DNA of 64,000 nucleotides from Pipra filicauda (GCF_003945595.2 NW_024103452.1:4379524-4443523); one strand, 5' to 3'. Positions 13,769 through 28,100 are shown, counted from the stretch's first letter. Program-made: numbers and translations. Notes: generated from the letters alone by a model not told the origin.

Positions 13769-16700
13769 AGGTAATGCAGCAATGTAGGAATTTGTCTTAG
13801 ATGTTCATATAAAATTATCTACTTCTAAAGGAACTCCATGTTAGTTGCCTGCAGTACATGGGTCTTAATTATGACTTTAATGAGTCTCCTGAAGAAGCTT
13901 TTCTATCCAGAAATTATTTCTTAAGACTCATAACTCTTATGAGTCTTAACATAAATAAGCATTAAGATTTTAATCTCTTCCCGAGTATTTTAGAATTGAG
14001 ACTAAAAAAAATCTCTGCATGTCAGATTTTGCTATCCTATCATTTTTCAAATTGGCATAACATAGTATGTGTTTGCACTGCATGAAAATTCAGATATTAA
14101 TCAGCTGCAACTGTAACCTTAACCTGCTCTGTATTACTTTGCCTGATATTTATGTTTTAGAGTTATGACAACTACCAGATTTAATTTTGAATTAATTCTG
14201 TGCCAGGATTACAATTTTTGGCAAACTGTCAATAACTATTTCTGGGAAATCTCCCTGGGTATATAGACTGGAATAGCACCATGCTACCATACATTTCACT
14301 GCAAGCTTCACATAACTATTGGACATAATTTTCCAAAATTTTTCACCCCTTCAGGTGAATTAAATTTTTAAACTGCTTGTTTAGTGATGTTTTCTCATCT
14401 TGCACCATAGTATTATCATCCTTGAGACCTGGATGATATAATTTTAACACTGTATTTAAAAGACAGGAAAAAGGTGCTTTTAAATATATTCCTCATGAGA
14501 AAAAAATGGAATTATATGTTAGTATAGCTATGGGGAAAACTTTAATTGGAGCTGGAATGTTAATTAGCATCTCCAAACAGCTTCTCTATTCAGACACTAG
14601 CCTTAAAAAGCAGGATGGCATCTCCAATGAAAACTAATTTAGAGAAATATGTAAGCTTTATAGCACTTCAGGCCAAAATAGACTACTGTGTGATCTGCTC
14701 TGAACTCTAGTATATGACAGAACAATTAAGCAATTCAACCATCCTGTCCCTGATTTAAGTCAATAAATAGTGTTTAATTAACAGATAACTTGTGTTTTGT
14801 TAAAGCACAAATTCTGTAAAAATACCTGGTGATGACTGGATTTATCAACAAATACACAGACACCTTCTCTCTTGGGAGGTAATTCCAAGGGATATTCAAA
14901 TTTACCACTAAATTTTGAGCTTCTTATTTCAGTTTGAGTTTATGCACATTCCTACACAGTATTTAAAGAAGGTATCAGCAAGTCCTCCTCTTGCAGACTT
15001 CTTCTGTGTTCTGTGTTCAGTCAGCTCTGGAGTGGAAGTAGATATTCACTATAGGCAGGATCTGTGATGAGGGCTCTATAGTTTATTACAGCAGAGACGT
15101 AAGTCCTGATCTGGAGCTCTCTCATAGTAGATGAAAACAGCACATTGAAATCTCCCTACACAAGCCCATTTAAAAAAGTAAGAAGAAAGTTTCTTTTCAG
15201 AGTGAAATCTTCATAAGGCCCTTGAAGCAGAAGCTAGAAAGAAAGACTATATGTAAGGAATTTTTAGGCAAATAGGAAGAGCAGTTTATTTTCATTCCAA
15301 GTGACGAAAAGTAAGAACAAAGGTCCCCCTTCTCTATGAGCTGTTAGACCAGTGCTGATGAGCCGCTGGCACTCGTTCAATTTTGCTGTTCAACAAAGAT
15401 CCTCTCTGGCAACGATTACAATGAATTGAAATGCTTTTAAAAACAAATTTGGCACCAGAGAAAGTTCTCTATCAGTCTGTTAGATCACTACAAGCTTTGG
15501 ATCAAATCCCAAATATGTGTAAGAGTTGATTCCAAAGGTGGTGTCAAAGAGAATGAGCTCTTAGGGAAAGCAAAGGTTACATGGAGTGTGCCTACAAAGC
15601 TTAGGCTTTACACAAGGTTTCAAGTACTTATATGGCTCTAATTCTCTGTAAACACTGATATTCACATTTCATATTCTCCTTCATTCTTGCTACTGTTAGT
15701 GTGAGGGCACTCTTCATACAGAAATCAGGGCGTCTGTGTAACTGTTTCAAAAACTTATAGTAATATGTGTTAAATACTCTAATTAAGAAAATTATACATC
15801 CTTCATCTATTAAATTAAAGGAGAGATACAAAGAGTAAACAAAACACAAGTAGTCAAAAGAAACATAATTTGACAATTAGAGAAGTGAGAGTCTGTCCTT
15901 GTCCAAGATGACATGGAAGGTCTGTGCCACAGTTGAGAGCTCAACCTGAATGTCTGGATTTCCCCACCAGTGCAAGAATAACAGTGGTAGTATTTTTCCT
16001 TGAAAGTTTTTTTCTGTTTTTTAGGTATCTTTTCTTTAGTGAATATGAAAAGTGGTCAGGATAAAATATGCCTAAAATAATTAGGTAGGTATATATGTAA
16101 ACAGTTACAGCAACAGCTTACATGAAAAAGCTATAACCTGTGCTTCAGAGTGCTGCCTTGTATTGGAAACCTGAGGAGAATTGAACCTTAAAAAAACATG
16201 TAACCTATTAAATGCAGATTTATAGGATACATACCTCATACGCATCACAAGTTTTTTTGGAATTGTTGGATTACTTTGGCAGTCAACAGGTCTCATTGCA
16301 AAAGCATTTTATGTCCATTCAGCATTTTGTTGTTTTTCTTTGGTATAACTTCTGCTATGATGGCTAGAATTGAATTATTTGGTTGTTTTATAGCAGAAGG
16401 CATAAATCTCTAATTGGGAATGGATTTCATTTTGGTTTTTAGAAAGCATACTCATATTCCAAGTTGTGGAGAAAGGGATGGTCAATGAATTAAAAGACAT
16501 TAAATCTTTTCTAGAACACAGAAGATGAAGATATATATGAATCTGTCCAAAAACTGCCAACTTTATGAAACATCTCTTTTGCAGCTAGTGACTCATCCTG
16601 GCTACCAGAGAGAATAAAACACAGGAACTTGCCTGCACTCATGTACTTTCACTGGATTATAACTGCTGTTTTAGATTAATTAAACTAAAGTCTTCAGTCT

Positions 16701-18612
16701 GAAAAGAAAGGTCAAAGACTAACCAACACACAGTTAAAAATAGATTAATTAAAAACTTTGGTAATAATTCCTCTCAATTCCAGGAACTTTCCCCAACATA
16801 TCTCAGTAATTAAGCTTTCCTATAACAGAAATGTCTCATTCCACACTTCTACTGATAGTGCTGTAGGACAATCACGTTTTCCCTAGCTATCCTTGAATGA
16901 GATCTGCACTCAGGGAACATTGGGAAAAGAGAAAAAGACCATGACATTTGTATCCAAGGGAGCTAGGTCCCAGTGAGGTCATGTTTCCAAACATACCAGA
17001 CCAAGTTTCATTTATTCCGGTTTCTCATCTTTTGCACTTTATAAAATCAGGCAAGAAGAGCTTTCATCAATTTGTCATACTCTCTATACAGGTCTCCTGA
17101 CAGAGAATATGGTTTCAGAGTAAATAGTTGATATTTCACCACAAAACAAGAAGAAGGAGAGCAATGAACTTCAAGTGTGTCCAGATGCGACAATAGTGGT
17201 TGGACAGAAGTGTGAGATGCTCTATCCTGTCATCTTTCCTCACAGATTTACTACCAAATGGGGAAGAAGAGAGGGGGAAAAACCCCCTTATTTTATAGAA
17301 ACAACTGCTTTCTAAAGGTTTTCATATCCCCGAGCTCTAATATCTTGTCACAGAATATTAATAATTTGTATCAAGTGGAAAAGGAGTTAACTCATATCTC
17401 ACTGTCAAGGAACAAAGCTCCGTATGTAACACTGCTCTCTGAGGAGTTAAATTACCATTTTTCTTTAAATGTAGATAAATTCTCAAATGGTCTCCCTGAA
17501 TACCTTGATGTCCTCATATCTAAGACTAACATTCTCAAATGTTTATACAAGAGTAAAGCATATTATATCAGTTCACAATAGTGGAACATGCTAATTATGC
17601 TTGGAGATAAGCAAGGTTGCTTGTGGTAGAGTTGGCCAGAGTGCTGGCATGAGAATAGTGATATTCAGTTGAAACAAGGGGGCAGAAAGAAAAGAATCAT
17701 CAGATATCAGTGCAGCATAAACATCAAGAAAAATATTTCTCCAGAGGAGTTTTATTTTAATCACTTTTTTGTGCTTTTGTTAATTTGAAAATAAATGAAA
17801 ATGTATCAAAACACATTGGGAAAATTTAAATGAGTAGATGAAGAAAAGACCGAAATATTTCAAGAGATCCTTTATTCACAGTCAAGATGGTTGAGGCAGG
17901 AACAATGCTCCTGCCAGCTTCCTCTGCTACTGTATGTTTCCAATCCTAGCTTTTGAGGGCAGAAGTAAGGAAGCCAAGGCTCACATCAGCTCAGACTCCA
18001 GCCTCCCCACTTCAGTTGTCAGTTTGCCAGTCAGTTGTGGTTTCTACGATGTACTGAGCTCTCTGGTAGGATTATGACTTAAACCACCTTTCTCCCACAG
18101 ACCACTGAGTTGGCTTCAAATGCCACTTTCACTCACTACTTAATAGCACTTCTGGCTCAAACCAAGGCAAAATCCAGTTTCTAAAGACTAAAAAATAGCT
18201 GCATGGTTTATGCTGCTGCTGAAAACTTCTTATAGTTTGCATGCTAATTTTTTTTTCCTGAACATTTTCTCTTCTTCTGTGATAACTTCCTAAAAAATAC
18301 CAGGGAGATTTTATTCCTTGATAATATAGCAGAGATACAGAAATCAGATGCCTACAAATGTGAGACGCTCTAAACATCCATAATCATGCTGAAATTCAGT
18401 GACATACAGCTATATGACCCCCAAATCTCTTCACCTAGGATGAGCCTTATGGGTTATTATTGGGGAAAAAATATTTCTTAAATACAACATGACCTTTAAG
18501 TTCGTGCACAAAACATCTACAAAAACTCCATTACCTCATTTCCAGTCATGCAAACTCTGATGTTCTGTGCTACACATTATGACATGAAGTGACTGAAATA
18601 CATAGCTTTTTA

Positions 18613-18621
18613 CTCCACCTC
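18613..18621 (-). promoter_or_regulatory. SEMA3E: Weak 5' splice site of SEMA3E exon 2
   Basis: The exon ends CGA GAG and the intron starts gtggagta. GT is present, but +4 g and +5 a depart from the usual gtaagt/gtgagt. The donors of exons 3 (gtaagt) and 4 (gtaag) in the same gene are near consensus. The boundary is fixed by reading phase with exon 3 and by protein similarity. Confidence 0.8.
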
Positions 18622-18779
18622 TCGGTAGTTGTCGCTGATTCGATCCAAACTGAGGGAATACAAGAGGTCTCTTCCTCCCACGAACAGTCGCTCTTGATAC
18701 TCATCCAGCAGCATTACATGAAGACCAAGATATCCAAATGGGCTACGAAAGACTGACGTCCTGTTTAAATCCCAGAGCT
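18619..18779 (-). CDS. SEMA3E: SEMA3E exon 2 (start of sema domain)
   Basis: This 161-bp coding exon encodes, after the split first codon, 'LWDLNRTSVFRSPFGYLG' followed by LHVMLLDE, 'YQERLFVGGRDLLYSLSL' and DRISDNYRE. 'MLLDEYQERLFVGGRDL.YSLSL.RIS' matches human SEMA3E as I recall it almost residue for residue and differs clearly from SEMA3A, 3C and 3D. NRTS is an N-glycosylation site. The acceptor is ttgcag|AGCTC (AG at 18781-18780). The first codon is completed by one base from exon 1, as in the family. The donor is GAG|gtggag, a GT donor with poor +4/+5 bases. The minus-strand open frame continues upstream of 18779 to an ATG at 18948, but that part is intron. Skipping this exon would shift the frame. 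Confidence 0.95.
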
Positions 18780-21688
18780 CTGCAATACAATCAGAGTGTG
18801 CGTGATAAATACCAAACAGCTTAGCTTGCATGGCTTCATTTTCATATCCTCCTAGGGAACTGGACAAGAAGTTGTGGGACATTAAAATGCTAATCGTATA
18901 ATCTTTGAGCAAGAAAAGAGACACAAGACACCTGGGAACAATTTTCAAAATAAGCCAGTTCTCCAGGAGGTTTGTGTATGAGTCTTTGCATCATAATCTT
19001 TATGCTTATAATATCATGAGATAAGGAGGGATGAAAATCGGTTTTATCCTAGACATTTTCTGAAAAGGAAAAAGTACTGTAAATGGGGAAAAAAAGAATG
19101 AATTGACAGGAATTAAAAGAAAATTACTGGAAAATGTCTCCTTGTCTTTCTCTCAGGCATATCAAAGTACAGATTTTCACTTATGCACATTTTTTTCTTG
19201 GATTTGTTTTTTGGGAAGGATGATGTTGCTTATTTTAAGTCCAGCACTGTCTTCACTCAGATCACTTAAAATATTGCCTCTAAATTCAGTGAGAACAGTA
19301 TGAAATCTGTGAAATGCAAATTAATAATTTTCCAATACTGATTTTGTCAAGAAATGTGCTGACCTGATATGGGAAGTTGGAGCTTAGCTGTACATGATCC
19401 AGGCTAAAGTCAGTTCCACAGAGAAAAGGAAATTCATCCTGGGTAATGTTGCAGAAACTTGGAATCAGGCCTCAGGAAAGAAAGAAAGAGGCAAGCACGG
19501 GGATCTTTCTGCACTCTGTGGTGCAGAGCACAGCCTGGCTTGCAGTAGGTCAGAGATACTGAAAAACATTTTGCTGTTTGAAAGCCTCAAAAGGAGTCAG
19601 GACAGAGTGTCCTAGGTCTGCCTCCAAAACAGTAGAGCTGTTTGACTGAGGGACTGAGGGAAAGGAACTATGTTCTTAAGTCTGTACTGTGGCAATCTGT
19701 TTTAGTTTGAAGAAATCAACCTTGATAAAAAAAAATTAGATATGCTTATCCGCACAGCTATCCATAAATCTAACTTTTTCACTTGTTTGGATTTGTTTAG
19801 AGACCACAGCTGATGTTCTGCAGGAGGACTAGCCCAACATGTGAGAGAAATTCCCCCCACAAATCTACCACTATGACATCCACTTGGGATGACGTATGCC
19901 ATCCATATATGCTGTGATTTTCAGAAACTGATGGGCATATTTAACCTGAGAATTCAGCTTCATAAGGTAGGCTAGCATTAAACCACCAAAATTCATAATC
20001 ATGATTAAGAAATTTTTTTGTGTTCCCCCAGAAAAAGATATTTCACACCAATGTGATTTGAATTCTATATTTGAATTTGAATTTACCTTGCCCACAAAAA
20101 GATTAGCTTGATCAATATGCTTAATGATATACCTTACGTGCATCCAAAACTATGGAAAAGAAATTTAACATTCAATAAGGATATTAATTTAATCCAACAG
20201 ATTGACACAATTTCTTTTCATTATAAATTATTAAGTATATTACGTGTGTGATGATAAGTGAATTTAGTAATTGGATAAATTACTAAATAATTTATGTTTT
20301 ATACCTCCATTTATTCAGTAAGTTTATTTCAGGTCAACAGAGGCTAAAAGTAACTACTTTCTGAAACCTATTTCCCTAGAGGATAAAATTTACATCAAAG
20401 GAGTCAAACTGAAAATTCAGCCTCACAACTGATGTCTTTTCCGAGTGATCTTCAAACAGAATCTATTGAATAGTTGTACCTGTGTGTGATCAGCCTCATT
20501 TAACAAGTGGAAAAACCAAGTTACAGAGAGGAACATCATGATGAGCAGAACAAGAGACTTTTTTGTCTAAGCATTGCATACTGACCAGTGGATAGACACA
20601 CATTTTTTGACAGTGATACACTCAGCACACAGCTGCACAGCAATGTGGAAATGGCACTTTCAAAGCTTGCTCTCGCCAAGCAAATGAGCAGATTGCTGTT
20701 CTGGAAGAACATTGCTTGTTTCTGAACAGATTAGAAATGGAATGAAAGCAGAGCTAGAAATACTCTTTTGGTCCTAAATAAAGCCACTTTTTATTTGAAA
20801 GAATATGAAACATTCAATATATTTAATTTTCAAGTCAGTCTTGCAGTGAAAAGAATTGCATTTTAAATTCTAGTTATATACAAGCCACAAAAGGATACTG
20901 TGGTAGTTTCCCCTGATTTATTTCCATGTTGTCCCGAAGGCAAATTGTTTGTAAATGAGACAGTATTTCTTTACATAGATCAGAGATATGACTCACGTGT
21001 TCTCCATGAGAGCACAAGGAACAATGAACAGTCCTCTACTCGATCACATAAATTGGTAACTACTCATATAAGACTCAGTCCTGCAAAGCACACCTGCAAA
21101 TCTTATTGTCTTAAATGAAAGTTAAGAATATTAAACACCTTTCAAGATCAAACTTGTAAAAAGAGATATTTGTAGAACCACCTCCAGCAAACTATACAGA
21201 CATGGTTTTGCCGTGGGGCTAGAGACAAGAGCAGAAGTGAACCTGACATCTGGAAGTGCTGGAAAACAACAAGCAGTGGGACCTGTAGAGTCCTTTTGTA
21301 CTGAAACTCAAATGTAGCAATATTCTGTAACTACTACCTTTGAAAGGTAGTAGAATTGCCATACATTGTAGGATATCTGAGATGTTGGATAAAGCAGGTA
21401 AATAGAATGCAGCACTTCCTGAGTAGCTGGAGAATGGGTGGGATATCTGGGAGTCTAAAGGTACTGGAAGCCTGTCATTTCTAGGCAAGTGAATCTCACC
21501 ATGATGACTGGATGGAAATGATACAGGTTTTGAGGCAGTAGAACATCATTCATGTAGTGCTGTGACCAATCAGCAAAGATGATGGGCTTCCATGTAGCAC
21601 TGCAGAAATGCAGCTGTACTGTTCCAGACTTGAGCTGCTGCAGCCACACATGTGCACATCCTTCATGCTCATACAGTGAATTGTTAGT
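18780..21688 (-). other. SEMA3E: SEMA3E intron 1, segment next to exon 2
   Basis: AT-rich intronic sequence upstream of exon 2. It contains a MIR-like scrap at 20493-20570. An open frame at 19394-19615 lies in a slightly more GC-rich stretch but shows no domain, splice context or family likeness. No gene is supported here. Confidence 0.7.
20493..20570 (-). mobile_element. MIR-like SINE fragment
   Basis: The sequence 'cctcatttaacaagtggaaa' followed by 'aaccaagttacagagaggaa' matches the reverse complement of the MIR core. From memory, the consensus there reads roughly cccatttacagatgaggaaactgaggcacagagagg. The flanks are too decayed to extend. MIR copies in birds are ancient, so high divergence is expected. 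Confidence 0.5.
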
Positions 21689-22190
21689 TCATAGAATCAC
21701 CGAATGGTTTGGGTTGGAAGGGACATTAAAGATCACCTGGTTCCAAACCCCTTGATATGGGCTGAGACACATTCCACTCGACCAGCTTTGGATCAAAACC
21801 CCATCTAACCTGGCCTTCCAGAGATCAGCACCCACAGCTTATCTGGGAAACATGTACCAGTGTCTCACAACCCTCACAGTAAAGAATTTCTTTCTAACAT
21901 CTCATCTAAACCTACTCTCTCTTAGTTTAGAACCATTACCCCTTATTCTATCGCTCCATACCCTTTTTAAAAGTTCCTCTCCAGCTCTCCTGTAGTCCCT
22001 ATAGATACTGAAAGGTCTTACGAGTTCTCCCAAAGCCTTTACTTCTCAGGCTGGACAACTCCAGCTCTCTCAGCCTGTCTTCATAGGAGTGGTGCTCCAG
22101 TCCTCTGATCATCTTTGTCGCCTCCTCTGGACTTGCTCCAACAGGTCCACATCCTTCTTATGTGGGGGACCCCAGAGTTGGACACATGGA
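21689..22190 (-). mobile_element. CR1 LINE, 3' fragment
   Basis: The reverse-complement CR1 3' end starts 'tcatagaatcaccgaatggt' and 'ttgggttggaagggacatta'. It continues through 'cagtgtctcacaaccctcac' and into the ORF2 C-terminal tail ('tctcaggctggacaactcca', 'ctctggacttgctccaacag'). It fades after 'ccccagagttggacac' near 22190. It is about 500 bp, inactive and in the gene's orientation. Confidence 0.92.
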
Positions 22191-25100
22191 TCACTGCACT
22201 TTGCAGTGTTGAGTTGTCCTTGGTCATTGAAATCACACCACAACTGGGAGTGAGGCACTTCAAATCAAAGCTTAAAGCAACTGTCTCCAAAATCTACCTT
22301 TAGTTACCTTATGTTCACAAGGGTCACCTTGTAAATATAGATTCCCTTAGATGTCAAGAATTATTCTCCTAGCCTTGATTACACCCTTAATTTAAAAAAA
22401 AAAAAAAATCCACATCTAGCTCATGTCTAGACTTGAGTATAACCCAAAAAGAAGTTGTTCCTCTACCAAACACTAGGATTTAATAGCTATATTTATTCTG
22501 GGCACATCTAGCACTGTTACAAGGTCAGGTGCAACTCCAATTTTCTTAGAGAATCTGGCCAGAGAAAAAACAGTGCTGCCTAACATTTTTAAAATATTCT
22601 AGAGGCTAAATCGGTCACCTGAGAAATAGCAGACATGAGTTCAATTTCCTTTTCTAAATGGATTGAAACTCAGATCTTTCTCCTTCCATAAAGAACCCTA
22701 ATCACAAGGTATTAGCTACTAGATTGGTGGGGAAAGATGGATGCTTTCTCCATTTCCCGTTGAAGCTGTGCAACAAAAGACTCAAGCTTCAGAAAGAGTG
22801 AACAAGAAGTAACACTCTAATTTAGTAGTTAAATTGCTTTTCTGGGAAAGAAGTTCTGGCCCTGCTGCTCAAGATAGTCTACACATTTTATATTAAACAG
22901 TTAGTGAATAAACTATATAAATTGTTCCAGCACACGGACTACAAATCCTCAGCTTCTCCCTCACATGGGAGTGACTAAGGATTTCAGCTGAGTAGAACCC
23001 TTTCTTTTACTGAGTTTCTATAGATTTCTGTGACCAAAAAAAAAAAGAGTCTTTTTTTCTATAAAGATCTTGTGTAAAGAAATAAAAAGCCAGAGAAAAA
23101 GAAGCTGAATTATTCAGGGGAAACATATTGCTATTGCTCAACACACAGGACAAAAGAGAAAAGACCTTTCCTACTCTTAGTAAACACAAATCTTCTGGAG
23201 TACTGATCCATAAATTTCACAAAATGTTATCTTTCTTACTGCAGTGTTTTGCCATTTTAATCTAAAGACTCAAGACCATAACTAAATCCACACCATTACA
23301 GCACAAACTACAAAGTATTTTACTCAACAAAAGAAAGACTGCTTCAATATTTACATACTCCTATATGGCACTTCACTTACCTGTGAAAGCCTTAAAGCAA
23401 GTCTGGGCTGCTAAATTACATTTCATAAGAGAAAAAAATCTCACTTGCTCTTTTAAATGCTGAGAACAAACCCTCAGGTTTACTGTCTGTCTGCCAGAGC
23501 TTTCTGGCAAATATTCAGACTGATCTTGCTTACCACACTTTCTCTTGCAAGCACATCTACTTTGGTGAACATATTCATACTGTATCCTCTCTGACAAGAT
23601 GGATTCCATTATACATTTGTCTAACAATGTTAATTACATTCATAAAAGCTGATTTCTTGAATGTTTTAATGGTCAGTATGTAATTCTAACTTCTAAGATT
23701 ATTTTATAACAGCCATTTCTTCTATTAGGAAAAAAATGAAGTCACCCTTTTGTTATGTTATTTCAATATTTTTAAAATATAAATGACTGATAACTTGAAT
23801 ATACTTAGAACATTAAATGCCTAAACCTTCCTGCTGCTCCACAGCAACCAGAGTATAGTGACATTTCATTTATAACAGGTTCTCAGAATTCAAGCTTGTA
23901 GTGAGTAAGATATAACTTTGGACATTGAATATAGACAAATATCACTGCAAATTTTTTTAATCTTTTTTTTTCTCAGGGAGTGACAGAACTGCTGTTGCTC
24001 TGCTCTGTTTTTCATAGCATTACAACATCACAACTGTGCAAGTCTATTACTCTTGCCCTTTTTTGCCCTCATAAAAATCTTTGGTTCCCCTTTTAAATTC
24101 TTCAGAAATATAGTCTCACCTCCCACACTACTTCATGCTGCAGATCATTCTTCCAACAAAGATGTTTTCCAGATGCAGGACACTGACAAATGAGTCCACA
24201 TAAGGTGGACGTCTCAGTGCTGCCTTACAGGAAGAGTTAACAACTGGGGTTGCCTTCTGTCCCAATCAATAATGTAAAATTTAGGTAATGAATGATGTCT
24301 TATGTTTCAAATTATATACCAAGTCCTGGAATATAGATTCTACAGTGGAACAAGTTTTACAAGAATTTTGTAAACCTTACGTAATTTTAATTAATTTAGC
24401 TTTTTGCTATATTGCTGACAAGTGATAACAAAATCTGCTTACATGTGACAAAAAAGAGACAGAAATAAAAAGGAGGAAAAACCAAAAAGAGACATAGGGA
24501 AGAGCCTGAAATATCAGCAACACAGTTTATGAACTACAGATTAATCATAAGATCAGGCAATATAAGCATCCTTCAGTTTTAAACCACCATTACTTTAAGG
24601 TAAATATCTATTCAAGGGTACTCTAAAGAGTCATCCATCACAAGGACAAATATATAAACTTACAAGTGGTTGAATCTTTCTGACAAGGTTAAGACCTCTA
24701 ACTGGCAGTATTCTGTATAAAATTAGTAACAGGAGGCAGAAGATTTCTTCCCTGGGAAAAAAAAATATTAGAGACTAAAACTCGCTCAAAAAAAGCTACA
24801 TTGATGAATATGAGATTAGCAACTTTTACTTTCCTGTGTTCACAGTCCTCAGTCAACTATATTGCTGTAAAAATAATTATAGAATCATGATAGTGTTGTC
24901 AGGTAATGGAAAGATACATTAAGTCAGGTGAAACAGTGAGGAACTGAACTGGTTGACCATTAGAAAAGGAGGCAGTGTAAACTGGCCAGAGGTGGCTGAA
25001 GTAAATCGTGTTGCATGAAATTTCCTAGCAAAATCAGAGGCAAGAACTTTAAAAGCAGAGTCAATTGTAAACAATAAACTAACTAAAAAATCTTGGTAGT

Positions 25101-28100
25101 TCGAATGCTGGAAGATACCACCATAATTTTAAAACACAGTTCTTAAGATTCTCTAGTGTTTTATTGGGGAACATGAAGCAGTAGGACATAAACTTAAAAG
25201 GCTGTGAGGGTGACTGAAGTATGAACTTTCGCTGCTTGAGGTTTTATCTGTGTGGCTGCCAGGCAGATGCAGAAACTTGGCAGGGTAGGAAACAGAAAGC
25301 AAAGTCTAGCAAAGACAAGAAAAAACTCATTAGTCCATAACAACTCTCACATGATTCAACCTCTGCTCTTAACAGCAGGTGAGTTTGGCTGTCTAGCTTT
25401 ATTTGGAGAAATGTAATTGGCTTCATGAAGGGAGATGGTGCAGCAAAGCCCATGAATAATTTTGTTTATTTGGTTCTCTTCCTCTAAATGTGTGGATCTA
25501 GTGATGAAGTTTAAATCATAGTAAAAACTTCAAAGATCTTTCCCTGTCAGTCTGTCCAAGCTACAGAGGCAAAACTTTCTGAACTTAAAAGGTATGGTTT
25601 GGGGAGAAAACAATAATTTCAATCTGCATGCAAGATGAAATAATCTTCTGCCTCTTTTTTTTTTAAGAATATTGGAAAAACCTAAAACCTAAAACTGGAA
25701 AATATACTGAATCTTAGGAAAGGTTTTTGTTTCCTCTAATTCTACTAAGCTTATGGCAGGAAAAATCCATGTAACTTGGAAGGATTTAACACAACTAATC
25801 ATGATAGCTCATGTTCTAATACTTGATATTTCCATTTCAAATTATTAAATGTTACACACTCACTGTGACATACATATACCTTGTCACATCTAGCAAAGAT
25901 TTAGTTTTTCTTCCCTAATGGCAAAATAGCACATTCAGTTAGTAGCACTATAAATGATTTGGTTTTAGTCACCAAACAACAGAAATATGACTTTACAAAA
26001 CATTCAGGGTTTATAGCATTAATATAATACATATTAGTAAAAAAGGAAACTATATGCTTACACAGTATTTAATAATGTTTCTAGCTCTTGCTGGAAACTT
26101 CTACAGTGTACATCAGTTTAAAAATAATCACACACCATCTTCATACAAGCTGAGCTTAGGGCAATTTTAGGATACATTTCTAGAATTACATGCTGATGCA
26201 ATAAAAAATATCTGATATTCAATTTAATATTACTAATGCTTGAAAAGAAATTAAATGCAGTGTAATAAAATCCTGGTATTTTTGGTATTTAATCATACCT
26301 ATCTAGAAATTATGGACTATTTATAGACTTAGAAGAAAGTCTTAGAAGAAAACCCCTTTGTAAATCAACTGAAAGCAGTTACAGAACCCGCTTACCAGTC
26401 GTGTATGTTGAAGTGCTATTTGTTTTCAAACACTGAGACATGGGATCCTACCAATTTCTGAGTCTTACTGATTTTCATTACAGCAGTAGGATACTGTAGT
26501 TTCTAATAGAAGGCTTAATCCAGAGCCCATCTACCATTTTTCCCAGTTGAGTTCATTAACTTTGAGCTAGGTAATCACACCAGTATAGATTAAATAGATG
26601 TGAAACAGTAAATGAAAAATAGTTTTCCTTCTGTATTTTTATCTGAACCTGAGAAACAACAGAGAATAAACTCAGAATAAGAAGAAATCTTCATAATTTA
26701 AATGTGAAACTTTTCTATAAATGATAGCATCTTCTATTCATTATGCTTTTAATGATAGTATTTAATATTCAACAATAATAATTTCAAATATTTTAAATTA
26801 AGTTTACTTTATCTATTCCATATCTATTTCCAGTTAGCTGGCTATTGCTTGCAGAGTGATGATTGTGATAGAAAATATCAAAACATATTAATTGCTTGTG
26901 CACAATGACATAATACAGTGGCTCTTATAAGTCTCCAGGTCTCAGTGACCAATATTAAACGAGCATAATGGCTTAAGGGTCCTTTATTTTTAGTAAAATA
27001 TGTTAGGAGGTGATAATAAATTATAATGATGTGATTAATAAATATTTTTATCAATGTTATAATTTTTTTTCAAAAGGTAGACTGCATGATAGAAAGCTTC
27101 AGAAATGTGCTTTTCTATTAAAACATTCCAGTAGAAATATAAATTGGAAATTTTTACTATGAAATTATTCCAGTCTAAGGATGACACAAGCATTCATGGA
27201 ATATTCTTTGTGAACATTATCCACTTCATCCAATGTACCTCTAAGGAAGTAAGCATAGAAAGAAATGAATGTCCTTTTAAAATTATACTCCCAGAAGATG
27301 TTTTACATTATGTTTAATATCTTAATAGTGTTAACAAGTGAAAGAATCGATTTATAAAACTTGAGTTTTAGAAGATACATATGGTTCAAATAATCACAGA
27401 CTTCTGATGAAACACAGACAGTCCAGTCTCTTGAGAACCTGATTTATTAAGGTGTACCAGTTACTATATGCTTATTACCACGCCAGTCTGGAAAGAGTAG
27501 AATTCTTCCTATGGAGAGACCCAGTGTTTTGACAGAAAGAGAATCTGGTGCTTTCATTTAAAATGAAGATGCCAAAAGTCAGGGGTTTATGCTGTTCAAA
27601 ATGACTGTTAAATTGAATTTCCCTTGTAAAAGATGGATAAAAATGAGCTATCTCATGTGACTTTCAGCGGCATATGCTCTTGGGCAGGATGGCATGTGAT
27701 TGACAGCGTGTGTAAGGCTATCAGGAATCATCAACATGATAAAAACCAGAATGGAGGAGAAAGGAGGCATTTTAAGAAAAGCACAAAGCAGAGGGAAAAA
27801 TGGAAAGGCACAAGGCAGAGGGAAATGGAAATAACTAAAAAGATGAAAGGAAACTTTCAAGGTTTTGTTTGTTTTTTTTTTCCTGCCAAATAAATTACTC
27901 ACAGCATATGCAGAGTTTGAGATAATATTCCATAGGTGAGTTTAGAAAGATTTGCTACACCTCACACACTGAAATAAACTCAATTCGTACTGAGCATAAG
28001 AAGTCTAAATACAGCAGTGAATAGATTTATATAGAAATTAATACATTATTAGTCCACAGTCTGTTCTCTTTACTTCACCCTAATAGCTTCTCTGGAAGGA

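Larger units (their letters stand above)
11298..18618 (-). other. SEMA3E: SEMA3E intron 2
   Basis: This 7,321-bp intron lies between exons 2 and 3. It holds two CR1 copies (about 11401-11777 and 13251-13768), both in the gene's orientation. There is a short local duplication of 'ggggataaattat' at about 12421 and 12459, and a CpG-retaining patch at 15350-15470. The rest is AT-rich with no gene recognised. The open frames at 17258-17581 and 18129-18377 show no family resemblance. Confidence 0.85.

Noticed and set aside
18780..18948. N-terminal extension of the SEMA3E exon 2 frame up to an ATG at 18948
   Set aside because: A cag acceptor lies at 18780-18782 and family similarity stops exactly there. 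The upstream residues are intron read-through, not protein.
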